Shown one piece after another: positions 31,431-40,182 of a stretch of 64,000 nt of DNA (positions within the stretch are counted from its first letter, which is position 1; every line of letters begins with the position of its first letter). Below the pieces are notes generated by a model that worked only from the letters and a program-made list of their open reading frames with translations, ran no database searches and had not been told where the DNA came from. The translations under genes were made by a program, and so were the position numbers. This DNA is from CAZDBS01 sp964503775. GTDB taxonomy: Bacteria > Patescibacteriota > Saccharimonadia > Saccharimonadales > CAZDBS01. Location of the stretch: the NCBI GenBank assembly GCA_964503775.1, contig CAZDBS010000003.1, positions 1-64,000 on the forward strand, given 5' to 3'.

Positions 31431-31566
31431 TTTTCTCCTAAATTGTGGTCGGAAATCCGTGTACCAGCGATACGCGCATCACCAACCACATAGGAGAAGT
31501 TACAGAGAACTTATATGTAAAAGATCTCCTAAGCTTTAGGGCCTAGGAATTATGTATATTCTACAA
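31431..31566 (-). promoter_or_regulatory. Structured leader, copy 3 (cassette C)
   Basis: On the minus strand: TAGAATATAC, CATAATTCCTAGG, GCTTAGGAG, hairpin P1 (31505-31528, GAGA/TCTC and CTT/AAG), hairpin P2 (31444-31490, nine pairs, TGTGGTTGG with CCGACCACA), then the ribosome site. The block CTTAGGAG-N-CTTTTACA is nearly identical to copy 2. A possible -35 TGGACA lies 17 bases above TAGAAT. Confidence 0.68.
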
Positions 31567-31659
31567 TTTTTCTTAACTTCTGTCCATGTCAGTGTCTTTG
31601 GGGGGTCTGGGGCACTGACGAGTCCTGGTGAACGAATGTCATTAACCCCAGCAGTTTTG

Positions 31660-31688
31660 GCTACTTTTGATGAGAAAAGTAGCAATTA
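31660..31688 (-). terminator. Hairpin downstream of the S41 protease gene
   Basis: CTACTTTT and AAAAGTAG form an eight-pair stem around six bases, 20-50 bases beyond the ctpA stop. The 3' T content is low, so it is a weak terminator candidate. Confidence 0.4.
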
Positions 31689-31709
31689 GTCCAGCTCTAG
31701 CCGGAAAAG

Positions 31710-32921
31710 TTATTTGATTTTGCTTTTCAAAATCTCTATGGCTTTGTCTTTCTGCGCATCCTTCCCTGCCTTCACATCCTCATCATTGAGTTCTACTACC
31801 GTATCAGGGGTGATACCCTCTTTGTCGATGTTTTTGCCATTCGGCGTGTACCAGCGAGCGATCGTCACTTTTACTTCTCCACCATCACCCAGCTTCTCAA
31901 CTTGCTGGACACTGCCCTTGCCAAACGACTTAGTGCCGACCAATGTCGCCATACCGTTATCCTGCAGTGCTCCTGAGACAATCTCACTAGCACTAGCACT
32001 GCCACCATCGATTAGTACGACAGTCGGTATATCATTAAATACCGCCCGGCTACCGGTTTTGAGCGATTCCACAACCTTGCCATCACGTTTCTCTTGGGTC
32101 ACTAGTTTGTTATTCATCCAGATACCGGCGATATCGACTGCTCCGTCCAAGTACCCGCCGCCATTTCCCCGAAGATCCAAGATGACGGCTTTGGCGCCTT
32201 TGGATTTCAAATCCTTGGCAGCCGCAGCAGCTCGCTCGGCGGTGTTGTCACCAAATTGTGTCAATCGGATGTAGGCGATGTTGCCCTCCAACATCTCACT
32301 CTTCACACTTTCTATGACGATCGTATCGCGGACAATTTCAAACACCAGAGGCTGATCAGTTCCCTCTCTATATATTTTCAGCGTAACTTTGGTGCCCTTC
32401 TCGCCACGAATTTTCAGAACGGCCTCGTCAATAGTTAATCCGGCAGTATCCTTACCGTCGATTTCAACGATGACATCCCCCGCTTTGATCCCAGCTTTTT
32501 GGGCTGGGTAGCCCTCAATCGGTGAGATAACCACTGGTCGGTTGTCCCGACGACTTAGCTCGGCACCTATGCCGCTAAACGAACCTTTCAGTTGGGTTGT
32601 AAACAGCTCAGCTTGTTCTTTGCTCAGATAGTTGGTGTATGGATCTCCGGCAGCGTCGACTAGGCCTTTTTTCATGCCGTCCAAAAGCTCTTGCGGATCT
32701 AGTACCCCATCATACTTGGTACGCAACGTGTCATAGACTTCTTCGACAGTTGTATAATCCAAATCCTGCTTCAATGTTTTGTTGGCGGTCGTGGACGTAA
32801 ACGAGGCCCGAAAGACGTGTATATTCTCAACACCTAAGCCCAGTGCAAATGCCAGAAAAGCAACACCCAGTACGATAGGCAATTTGATTGTCTTCTTCAT
32901 CACACCCTCTTTTTCTTCCAT
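31710..32921 (-). CDS. ctpA: S41 C-terminal processing protease (CtpA-like)
   Basis: A 403-residue exported serine protease. N-terminal signal anchor (about 10-30), PDZ domain (IGAELSRRDNRPVVISPIEGYPAQKAGIKAGDVIVEIDG) and S41 core with the catalytic Ser in GGSASASEIVSGAL and Lys in GTKSFGKGSVQ. Such proteases trim exported proteins or wall hydrolases. Start: TAAGAT, in an extended -10 context, ends seven bases before the ATG at 32921; an ATG 21 bases later with GAGGG upstream is an alternative. Confidence 0.9.
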   Translation of the reverse strand: MEEKEGVMKKTIKLPIVLGVAFLAFALGLGVENIHVFRASFTSTTANKTLKQDLDYTTVEEVYDTLRTKYDGVLDPQELLDGMKKGLVDAAGDPYTNYLSKEQAELFTTQLKGSFSGIGAELSRRDNRPVVISPIEGYPAQKAGIKAGDVIVEIDGKDTAGLTIDEAVLKIRGEKGTKVTLKIYREGTDQPLVFEIVRDTIVIESVKSEMLEGNIAYIRLTQFGDNTAERAAAAAKDLKSKGAKAVILDLRGNGGGYLDGAVDIAGIWMNNKLVTQEKRDGKVVESLKTGSRAVFNDIPTVVLIDGGSASASEIVSGALQDNGMATLVGTKSFGKGSVQQVEKLGDGGEVKVTIARWYTPNGKNIDKEGITPDTVVELNDEDVKAGKDAQKDKAIEILKSKIK

Positions 32922-32928
32922 TAATCCT

Positions 32929-32934
32929 ATCTTA
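32929..32934 (-). promoter_or_regulatory. Extended -10 box of ctpA
   Basis: TGGTAAGAT on the minus strand, seven bases before the ATG. Confidence 0.45.
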
Positions 32935-33055
32935 CCACGCTAACCATGAGCTCAACAAACCTCCGCTTTGCTTTTAGCATTGCCCACACCTCCCACGCTT
33001 GAGCTGCCTTGATTACAGAATCATCACAATTGGATGCAGTGCAACAGCCCCTCGC

Positions 33056-33201
33056 CTTCTACGCTCGAGCTAATTTCGGTGCGAACAGGAGGAATGAAGC
33101 GAGATGTACAAAGAAGTACATCGAGTGAGTACCGGACTGTTCAAGCCGGAAATAGCCGAGAAGTCAGCAGAGTTTTGTGCTCTGCACAAAAACAGGCTGA
33201 C
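33056..33201. ncRNA. Candidate structured RNA or MITE-like palindrome
   Basis: A long imperfect stem spans 33056-33163: CTT/AAG, CTCG/CGAG, ATTTC/GAAAT, GAACAG/CTGTTC, capped by an inner GATGTAC/GTACATC hairpin. It is followed directly by GTCAGC ... TTTTGTGC-TCT-GCACAAAA ... GCTGAC (33163-33201). The region lies between ctpA and the CHAP hydrolase gene; no protein explains it. Strand and expression are unknown. Confidence 0.45.
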
Positions 33202-33218
33202 TGGCGTAGATGGTGAGG

Positions 33219-34385
33219 CTAAAAGTGGATAAAGATGGCGCTATTTGCAGGTATATCCATCTCGTTATACATCCCCGCCCAGTTGAAATTGTACTGCGAC
33301 ACCCGGATCCAACCATTGCCATAGACCTGCTCGACATACATAGCGTGTCCGTATGGGTCACTTGGATTTCTCCATCCCCAAATCGCCACATCCCCAACCC
33401 GAGGATTATTATCGGTTGGTATGCCGGCTGCAATCGCATTGTCTGGCCATTGTTTGGCATTGCCACGTCCACCCCAATACGGCATATAGCGTCCAGTTGA
33501 GGCAACTTTCCAAGCGGTGTAGGATACACATTCGCGGTTATACATACCCCAGTTATCTACTAGACTATCTATAGGCGCGAAAGCCCAAACCCCAGGATAG
33601 CCTCCCCCGCCCATGACTAGGCCAGTGGCATTTGAGCCCGAGGCAGAGCCGGTCAGCGCTTGCAGGCGACGAGCGTTCTCCGCAGCCTGTGCGGCGCGAA
33701 GTGATTTGATTTGACTGTTGTTGTTGGCTATCTGAGATTGGTAAGCCGCTTCCTGGCCCTGCGTATCAGCAAGTAGGCGGTCAGTTTCGGCTTGTTGCGC
33801 AGCTAACTGTGTTTTCTGGGCGTTTTGATCGATGATTAATAGATCTATTTCTTTCTTACTATCTTCGAGTGTTTTCTTGAGTAGCGTGATCTCAGTGACG
33901 GTATCAGAAATCTTGGTCTTAAGTGTATCCAGGTACTGCTGCTTGTCGACGAATTCGCTGATGCTGTTGCTAGAAGCCAACATCTCGACGGTCGTGACAT
34001 CCCCCTCCAGATAAATCTGCCTGATGCTCTGTGCCAGGTTGGCTTTCTGTTCGGTCAGTTTCTTCTCGGCCGCAGCAATCTGATCGGCCAGTTGTTGTTG
34101 CTTGAGTTCGTTGGCGGCAATCAAACTTTGCAGCGCGCCAATCTGAGCCTGCAAACCTGCCACCTTATTGGCCAATGTGTCGGCCTGAGCCGCCAGCTCA
34201 GCGGCAACAGCCTGCTTGGCGGCAATATCGGCTTTCAGGGCAGCTATCTCATCATCAAACCGATCAGCTCGAACTGGCGACCACGGGATGAGTGCCACGA
34301 ACATGAGAGCCAAAATCAAAGCAACGACTCTAAATTTTTTGGGTGACGTCCGCAGACGCGGTTGTTTGTGTGTGGTGGAAATCAT
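33219..34385 (-). CDS. PcsB-like peptidoglycan hydrolase with coiled coil and CHAP domain
   Basis: A 388-residue exported protein: signal peptide ending near PWSPVRA (residue ~41), a long heptad-rich coiled coil (about 45-240), then a CHAP amidase/endopeptidase domain with catalytic Cys in NRECVSYTAWKVA and His in DPYGHAMYVEQVYGNGW. The layout equals streptococcal PcsB, which is activated by FtsEX; ftsX and ftsE lie immediately upstream on the same strand. The ATG at 34385 gives a normal signal peptide and follows GGGAAGG. Confidence 0.85.
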   Translation of the reverse strand: MISTTHKQPRLRTSPKKFRVVALILALMFVALIPWSPVRADRFDDEIAALKADIAAKQAVAAELAAQADTLANKVAGLQAQIGALQSLIAANELKQQQLADQIAAAEKKLTEQKANLAQSIRQIYLEGDVTTVEMLASSNSISEFVDKQQYLDTLKTKISDTVTEITLLKKTLEDSKKEIDLLIIDQNAQKTQLAAQQAETDRLLADTQGQEAAYQSQIANNNSQIKSLRAAQAAENARRLQALTGSASGSNATGLVMGGGGYPGVWAFAPIDSLVDNWGMYNRECVSYTAWKVASTGRYMPYWGGRGNAKQWPDNAIAAGIPTDNNPRVGDVAIWGWRNPSDPYGHAMYVEQVYGNGWIRVSQYNFNWAGMYNEMDIPANSAIFIHF

Positions 34386-34488
34386 AGAGTATAACCTTCC
34401 CTTCCAAAGTACCACAAACCGCTTATGCAGTCAACATTTCGACTACAATTGTCAAGAGCTTCGATCGGTGTATAGATATTTGTTTTGT

Positions 34489-35457
34489 CTATGTGTTTCT
34501 CCTGAAAATAGTTCCAGTTTTCATCCTGAGATATTTACGAGTAGCTAGCGAGGATGAAATGATGCCGATCATGACACCCAGTCCCATCATCACCAAAAAT
34601 ATGAGGATCCGGTGGTTTGTAAATACCGCTTTGGTGTACTCGGTATCAATATCTTCCAGATAATACTTGAGACGAACACCCTGCAGGGATAGAGCTAGGG
34701 TTGTCAGGACAGTAGCAAGAATGGCCGCCAATGTACCATATAAAGCCGCCTCCACTAGGAAAGGCCCGCGGATGTACCATTTCTTGGCTCCGACGAGCTT
34801 CATGATTTCTATCTCGTCTTTGCGGTTAAATATCGCCATGCGGATGGTGTTGAAGATGATTAACACCGAGATAACACCAAATACCACACTGGCTACTATC
34901 CCGGCTACTTTGATAAAGTTCGCTGCTTTGATGATCTTGTCGATAGCATTTTTGCGCTCACCGGAATATGAGGGCTTGTCGCTCTGCATCTTTTTGATAT
35001 CTTCCCTGTCGATGAACTGAGATATGCTTTCCAGTTTGTTGTGATCTTTGGGTTTGATACGGAGACTAGCCGGCAGGGGGTTCGTCTCGATCTGAGTGAT
35101 GGAGTTGGCAACTTCTGGTTTATCTTTGTATTTGTCTAAGAAATCTTTTAGGGCGTCGTCTTTGGATACAAACTGGATGCTTTTGACATTGTCGAGATTC
35201 TTCAGATCATTCTCGAGTTTTTCACGTTCTTCCTTCTTGACAGTGTCTTTCAGGTAGATCGAGATGTCGATTTTGTCGGTAACAGTCTGAATGGTTCGTG
35301 AGAAAGTGATATTGGCGGCATATGTCCCCAGCACCGTACTAAGTGTCACCACCATCACCAGTGTGGCAGCCGATGTCAGCCAGAGATTGCGTGACAAATT
35401 CTGAAGTCCGGTACGGCCGACTCGACCCAGACTGATAAAAAATCGCCTGGTATTCAC
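34489..35457 (-). CDS. ftsX: FtsX, division ABC-type transmembrane subunit
   Basis: A 322-residue FtsX: short N-terminal cytoplasmic part, first helix near 27-48, a large extracytoplasmic domain (about 50-180), and three further helices in the FtsX-like permease region (INTIRMAIFNRKDEIEIMKLVGAKKWYIRGPFLVEA). Together with FtsE it transmits ATPase cycles to wall hydrolases outside. It overlaps the ftsE stop by four bases and is followed by the CHAP hydrolase gene. Confidence 0.93.
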   Translation of the reverse strand: MNTRRFFISLGRVGRTGLQNLSRNLWLTSAATLVMVVTLSTVLGTYAANITFSRTIQTVTDKIDISIYLKDTVKKEEREKLENDLKNLDNVKSIQFVSKDDALKDFLDKYKDKPEVANSITQIETNPLPASLRIKPKDHNKLESISQFIDREDIKKMQSDKPSYSGERKNAIDKIIKAANFIKVAGIVASVVFGVISVLIIFNTIRMAIFNRKDEIEIMKLVGAKKWYIRGPFLVEAALYGTLAAILATVLTTLALSLQGVRLKYYLEDIDTEYTKAVFTNHRILIFLVMMGLGVMIGIISSSLATRKYLRMKTGTIFRRNT

Positions 35458-36146
35458 ACTTTCTCCTTTTCAAAACTTCCAGCCGCTTTATCAGATACGA
35501 CATGACCATCTTTGATAGTTATGACCCGACGCTGCAACTGGTTCACGATATCTTGGTTGTGTGTCGTCAAGATGACTGTCGTGCCAAACTTGTTGATCTT
35601 CTCTAAGACCCGCACCACATCCCAAACGTGCTTGGGATCTAGATTGCCCGTTGGTTCGTCAGCGATTAGAATTTTGGGTTGTCGTACGACTGCCCGAGCG
35701 ATAGCCACCCGTTGGCGCTCGCCCCCAGACAACTCTTTGGGGTAACTACGTTCTTTGCCTGTCAGTCCGACTATATCCAGAACCTTAGGCACTGTTCGAT
35801 TGATCTCGGTGGTGCTTACGCCGACGATTTCCAGAGCGAAGGCGACATTTTCGGCGACGGTTTTGTTCGGCAGTAGTTTAAAATCTTGAAACACGACGCC
35901 AATTTTACGACGAAGATACGGGATGTCGCGATCTTTGAGTTTTTCATAGTCAATCCCACCGACGACAATTTTGCCAGAGGTAGGTTTTTCTTCTCGGGTG
36001 AGGAGTTTGAGAAGCGTTGATTTCCCCGCCCCACTAGCGCCGACAATGATGACGAATTCTTTAGGTTCGACATGCAAACTGACGCGTTCCAGCGCCGGCG
36101 GATTGTTCCTCCCATACAATTTCGTCACGCGATCAAGCAAAATCAT
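35454..36146 (-). CDS. ftsE: FtsE, division ABC-type ATPase
   Basis: A 230-residue ATPase with Walker A GASGAGKST near residue 37, signature LSGGERQRVAIARA, Walker B ILIADEPTGNLDP and H-loop TTHNQDIV. Partner of FtsX. TAAAAT in an extended -10 context (TGTTAAAAT) ends seven bases before the ATG. Confidence 0.95.
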   Translation of the reverse strand: MILLDRVTKLYGRNNPPALERVSLHVEPKEFVIIVGASGAGKSTLLKLLTREEKPTSGKIVVGGIDYEKLKDRDIPYLRRKIGVVFQDFKLLPNKTVAENVAFALEIVGVSTTEINRTVPKVLDIVGLTGKERSYPKELSGGERQRVAIARAVVRQPKILIADEPTGNLDPKHVWDVVRVLEKINKFGTTVILTTHNQDIVNQLQRRVITIKDGHVVSDKAAGSFEKEKV

Positions 36147-36153
36147 CTAAACC

Positions 36154-36159
36154 ATTTTA
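36154..36159 (-). promoter_or_regulatory. Extended -10 box, leaderless ftsE
   Basis: TGTTAAAAT on the minus strand, seven bases before the ATG. Confidence 0.5.
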
Positions 36160-36194
36160 ACATAAGGGGGTCACACCGATACAGATACATGGCG

Positions 36195-37286
36195 CTACTT
36201 TGCCTGTCCGAGACTGTATTCCAAATAAGCATCGATGAATTGGTCGAGACTGCCATCGAGAACACCCTGAGTATCACTTGTTTCATGGCGGGTACGCAAG
36301 TCTTTAACCATTGAGTACGGATGTAGCACATACGAGCGGATCTGATTACCCCAGGCCGCTTGTTCGTTCGGTCCTTTGAGTTCTGAGATGTCGGCGGCAT
36401 GTTGCTCAAGCTGTAGCTGGGCAAGCTTGCCTCGCAAGATCTTCATGGCTGTCTCACGATTCTGAAGCTGCGAACGTTCATTCTGAATCGAGACCACGAT
36501 GCCGGTCGGGAGATGAGTGACGCGCACTGCCGAATCGGTGGTATTGACGGACTGCCCCCCGTGCCCACCAGCTCGAAAGACATCAATTTTCAGATCCTTC
36601 TCATCGATTTCGACCTCATCGGGCTGGTCGATCTTAGGTACCACTTCCACTTTGGCAAAACTCGTCTGACGTAGACTGTCAGCGTTGAAAGGACTCAGTC
36701 GCACCAAGCGATGCACACCGTGCTCGCCTTTTAATTTGCCAAAGGTGTTCATGCCACTCATCGTCAAGGTCACGCTTTTAAGCCCCGCCTCTTCGCCAGC
36801 CGACTGCTCCAAGGTCTCAACCGTGACGCCATGTGTTTCAGCCCAACGGACATACATCCGAAGTAGCATCTCAGCCCAGTCCTGAGCATCGGTACCACCC
36901 GCTCCGGCATGAATACTCATAACTACATCGTGATCATCATATGGTCCATTGAATTTGAGCTCTTGCTTTAACTCTTCGTATCGATGGTGGATTTTCTCAA
37001 CCTGTGTTCGGATGTCCACAGTTAGACTTTCGTCTTTCATGGCTATCAATTCTCGTGTTTCTGCAAGTTCAGATAGTAATGATCTCCAGGGGGTGATACG
37101 TTCTTCGAGCCGGGCAGCACGTTTGCTAACATCTTGGGCTTTCAGATTGTCTGACCAAAAATCAGGCCGCTGTATATCGGCCTGCAGGTCCTTTAGCTCG
37201 GCCTCAAGCTCATCCAGTTTGATGCGTTTCGTCGCCTCGGTGACGCTGTGTTGTAATTCAGCGACTTGTTTGTCTAACTCATGCAT
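36195..37286 (-). CDS. prfB: Peptide chain release factor 2
   Basis: A 363-residue class I release factor with SPF (RLSPFNADSLRQ), the RF2-type stop recognition motif for UGA/UAA, and GGQ in AGGHGGQSVNTTDSAV. It is read in one frame, so the programmed frameshift of E. coli prfB is absent. Its presence agrees with TGA being a stop codon. The ATG at 37286 is seven bases after TATACT and gives the usual MHELDKQVAEL start. Confidence 0.95.
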   Translation of the reverse strand: MHELDKQVAELQHSVTEATKRIKLDELEAELKDLQADIQRPDFWSDNLKAQDVSKRAARLEERITPWRSLLSELAETRELIAMKDESLTVDIRTQVEKIHHRYEELKQELKFNGPYDDHDVVMSIHAGAGGTDAQDWAEMLLRMYVRWAETHGVTVETLEQSAGEEAGLKSVTLTMSGMNTFGKLKGEHGVHRLVRLSPFNADSLRQTSFAKVEVVPKIDQPDEVEIDEKDLKIDVFRAGGHGGQSVNTTDSAVRVTHLPTGIVVSIQNERSQLQNRETAMKILRGKLAQLQLEQHAADISELKGPNEQAAWGNQIRSYVLHPYSMVKDLRTRHETSDTQGVLDGSLDQFIDAYLEYSLGQAK

Positions 37287-37293
37287 GGCAACA

Positions 37294-37299
37294 AGTATA
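37294..37299 (-). promoter_or_regulatory. -10 box, leaderless prfB
   Basis: TATACT on the minus strand, seven bases before the ATG. Confidence 0.55.
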
Positions 37300-37319
37300 G
37301 AGCAAGCAGCTACCACCCA

Positions 37320-39212
37320 CTAGTTTTGCAAATACTGATGGATCATACGAGTGATGTTAGCGAGAGCCGGCCAGGTCATATTGTTTTTGCTCATGATAGA
37401 GATAACGTAGGTACTTTTCGAACCGTAGACAACAGCCGTATCATTGTAATACTCATCGACATTGCCAGACTTGTCGGCAACGACCGAACCAGTGGCTCCA
37501 GTCGGTATGCCGCCGCGGTATATCTGACGCTTGAGATAACCTAAGATCCGACTACGGAACGACTCGTCCATGATTTCGCCTCTGGCGATCTTCTCCATGT
37601 AGGTCATCTCATCGTGGGCGGTTGATACTTTGTGTTCGAAATACCCATGATAGTAGCTATAGACTTTGGTATTGATGATCCCAATTTTGGCAAGCTCTTG
37701 GTCAGCGCGTCGCCAATCGATAAAATCCCCGACCGCTGCCGCACAGTAATTATCCGAGACTGTCAGCATGCGCTCAAAGCATGTATCGAGTGTCAGCCCG
37801 CCGACCACCACATCGCTCCAGTGTTTTTCGCCCAGTGTCGTTCGTTGGTATACCGCCTGAGTGAGAAGTAATTTGTATGTACTGCCTGTTACAAACTGCA
37901 CATCACCTCGGTATTCGGCCGCGCGTTGTTGACCATTCAGCTCTTTGACCGCCACACCGTAGGTGCCCCTCTGCGATCGTACAGCGAGATCGATAACACC
38001 CAGCAAGCTGTCAGCCTCCAGTGGCTCGTCTTTGACGATAATCGGTGCGGGTACTGGCTTGGTTACGACCGCTATATCCTTTTCGACATTTGTGCCGTCT
38101 TTCAGCTGACTGATGATAGTGGCAGCCATGGCCTCAGTGTCGATTCCCACGCCACTCTTACCGAGTGTCCGACCAATCTCAGTGCCGAGTGTCCGTCGCA
38201 CAACCGTCGGTGTTGGATCGACGGTCAAGGACTTGGCTATGTCGTTTACGTAAGCCTTGATGGCGTCAGATTTATAGTCGATCGTGGGTTGTTCCTGAGC
38301 GCTCGGAGGTATGGTTATAGTTGTCCAAGAAGCAATTGTTTTCTGATCAGGCACTACTACCTGTTCATTGACGCGAAGCGGTATTTTGCGTGTTAGTAGA
38401 TTGTTGTACTGGGCGACGATGTTCGTTAGAGATTCGTTGGTTCGCTCCGCCTCGATGACGTTATATGGAACTTCGATACCGTTGTTATAACTAGAGTCAC
38501 TCAGCAATGCTTCCATGATCTGGGGGACACTATGTTGCTTGCCAGACTTCTCTGGGACGATGCTTGCCGAGCCGTTGTCATCGTAAGTCACAAAGGCGTT
38601 AAGACCTGGCTTATCGAGCTGTAGGGCAATATGCTCAGCTAATTGTTTGAGCCGCTCAGCGTCAAAGGTATATTCCACTTGCACCGATGCCGGTGTTGTC
38701 ACTTGATGAATGATAGAAAAAGGAATAAGCCGCTCTACGATGGAGTAGTCACGGGCATCAACAAGACTTTGCTCGATTTGGGCAACCGCCCCACCGGCCG
38801 CCAACGGAACTTCTAACCTATCTACACCGGACGAAACAGACACGATCTTAGTCTTGGCCTGTTCGCGCATGGCACTTTCGATGTCACCTGTGTCGCGCGA
38901 GTTGTAGATGATGTCATCTAGTTGTAGTTTTCGGGTTGCTAGAGTTGACGGGATAATCAACTGGGTGATGAGCACGACGAAACACACCACACCCGATACC
39001 TGGAGTATCCGGACAACTTTCTTTTCGGTCAGGTGAAAATACTCGAAGACATTGACGAGATCCCGCCAGATTCGTCTCGCCATACGTCGCTCGTGTTGCC
39101 ACCAGTCTGCAACTGTATGGTGATGGATGTGTGATTCGGGCAGGTGTCCGGGTCCGCTAATCTTCAGCTGTCGCTCGAACTCCTGCAGCCACTCGTCATC
39201 CCGCTTGTGCAT
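37320..39212 (-). CDS. Membrane-anchored class A beta-lactamase-like wall enzyme
   Basis: A 630-residue protein with a cytoplasmic N-terminus, one transmembrane helix (about 68-90), an extracytoplasmic region resembling PG_binding_4/YoaR-type domains (about 150-340) and a C-terminal serine hydrolase domain. The catalytic motifs are STYK in VTGSTYKLL, SDN in TVSDNYCA and KSG in VADKSGNVDEY. This could be a D,D-carboxypeptidase or a beta-lactamase; anchoring to peptidoglycan is inferred. TATACT six bases before the ATG. Confidence 0.78.
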   Translation of the reverse strand: MHKRDDEWLQEFERQLKISGPGHLPESHIHHHTVADWWQHERRMARRIWRDLVNVFEYFHLTEKKVVRILQVSGVVCFVVLITQLIIPSTLATRKLQLDDIIYNSRDTGDIESAMREQAKTKIVSVSSGVDRLEVPLAAGGAVAQIEQSLVDARDYSIVERLIPFSIIHQVTTPASVQVEYTFDAERLKQLAEHIALQLDKPGLNAFVTYDDNGSASIVPEKSGKQHSVPQIMEALLSDSSYNNGIEVPYNVIEAERTNESLTNIVAQYNNLLTRKIPLRVNEQVVVPDQKTIASWTTITIPPSAQEQPTIDYKSDAIKAYVNDIAKSLTVDPTPTVVRRTLGTEIGRTLGKSGVGIDTEAMAATIISQLKDGTNVEKDIAVVTKPVPAPIIVKDEPLEADSLLGVIDLAVRSQRGTYGVAVKELNGQQRAAEYRGDVQFVTGSTYKLLLTQAVYQRTTLGEKHWSDVVVGGLTLDTCFERMLTVSDNYCAAAVGDFIDWRRADQELAKIGIINTKVYSYYHGYFEHKVSTAHDEMTYMEKIARGEIMDESFRSRILGYLKRQIYRGGIPTGATGSVVADKSGNVDEYYNDTAVVYGSKSTYVISIMSKNNMTWPALANITRMIHQYLQN

Positions 39213-39218
39213 GGAGCC

Positions 39219-39224
39219 AGTATA
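39219..39224 (-). promoter_or_regulatory. Extended -10 box, leaderless gene 37320-39212
   Basis: TGCTATACT on the minus strand, six bases before the ATG. Confidence 0.55.
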
Positions 39225-39236
39225 GCAAGAATCTTC

Positions 39237-40064
39237 CTATTGCGTCGCTCGTTTGAACAGTGTGAGAGCACCCGAGACATCAGCCATAGCTTGCTGACCA
39301 GCCGACAAGCCTCCAAGCGAAGTCGAAGCTCCCGGGTAACTATTAGGACCGGGCTGATTATATCCGGAGGTGTTACCAGCCGCTGATGGAATGGTTGTCG
39401 AAGTATTCGGTGTTGTACTTTCAGGAGTACCAGGATTATCAATAGTCGTCATGACGTAATTTGGAGCATATGAGGTGTGTGGTATCCACAATTCTTGTCC
39501 ACTGCCGGTGTCGACAATTCGAAGATCAACTCTCGTTTCGCCAAGAGTAAATACACTAGACAGTAGCTTGCCGTCTTTATATGTTTCTGAGACAGTCATG
39601 GTTCCAGTTTCGCCAAGCCCGTACTGCCAATTCTTTGTTACAGTTGACCCATCATCGACAACTTCGGGCGATGAAGTCCTGATAGATGCTGTAGCCCCTG
39701 CATACCCAGCCCGTACTTCCTCTGACTTACCAGCGTAGTAGCCCATAACTGCAATGGCGTACTGTTGCTCGGCCTGCATAAGTGCCATCTCAGGAGTGAG
39801 TTGAGTGGGATTCTCAGGACCCGACGTTGCCATATCACCCGGTTTTGAGCCACCCTGTTCGAGTCCAGTAGGTGTACTCGGATCACTGCACATCGCTGCA
39901 CCCGGTGGCATAACGTCCGCAGGTGGCATATCAGTGCTAGCGGCACCAGCCATGCCTACTAAAGTCTCTGCAGCAACTGCGCCAACTCCAGCTGTTCCTA
40001 AAACCGCAGCTCCACCGAATTTCAAAAATCTTCGCCTCGACATTTCAGGTCCAGATGTTCTCAT
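39237..40064 (-). CDS. Tat-exported protein of unknown function
   Basis: A 275-residue protein whose N-terminus contains SRRRFLKFGGAAVLGTAG, an exact twin-arginine (S-R-R-x-F-L-K) signal followed by a hydrophobic stretch and an AGAAS cleavage region. The mature part is Pro/Ser/Thr-rich with a central segment (about 85-200) that may be a small beta domain. No cofactor motif is visible. The second of two adjacent ATGs is preferred because GGAG is five bases before it. No tat genes lie in the window. Confidence 0.65.
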   Translation of the reverse strand: MRTSGPEMSRRRFLKFGGAAVLGTAGVGAVAAETLVGMAGAASTDMPPADVMPPGAAMCSDPSTPTGLEQGGSKPGDMATSGPENPTQLTPEMALMQAEQQYAIAVMGYYAGKSEEVRAGYAGATASIRTSSPEVVDDGSTVTKNWQYGLGETGTMTVSETYKDGKLLSSVFTLGETRVDLRIVDTGSGQELWIPHTSYAPNYVMTTIDNPGTPESTTPNTSTTIPSAAGNTSGYNQPGPNSYPGASTSLGGLSAGQQAMADVSGALTLFKRATQ

Positions 40065-40182
40065 CATTTCTCCATCAAATTAGTGGGGATATTGTACAAC
40101 AATATATACTAAAAACTTAAACTATTTCTTACTATCCACTTTAGACTCCGCCGTACAGCGGATCACTCTCCGCTGCTTCCAC

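Noticed and set aside
31608..31650. Hammerhead-like core (CTGACGAG ... CGAA)
   Set aside because: Stem II would contain a mismatch and the conserved GAAA is GAAT, so the A15.1-U16.1 pair cannot form.
33034..33216. 60-codon plus-strand ORF in the ctpA/CHAP intergenic region
   Set aside because: It lies entirely inside a strongly base-paired palindrome and lacks a ribosome site, so RNA or DNA structure explains the sequence better.
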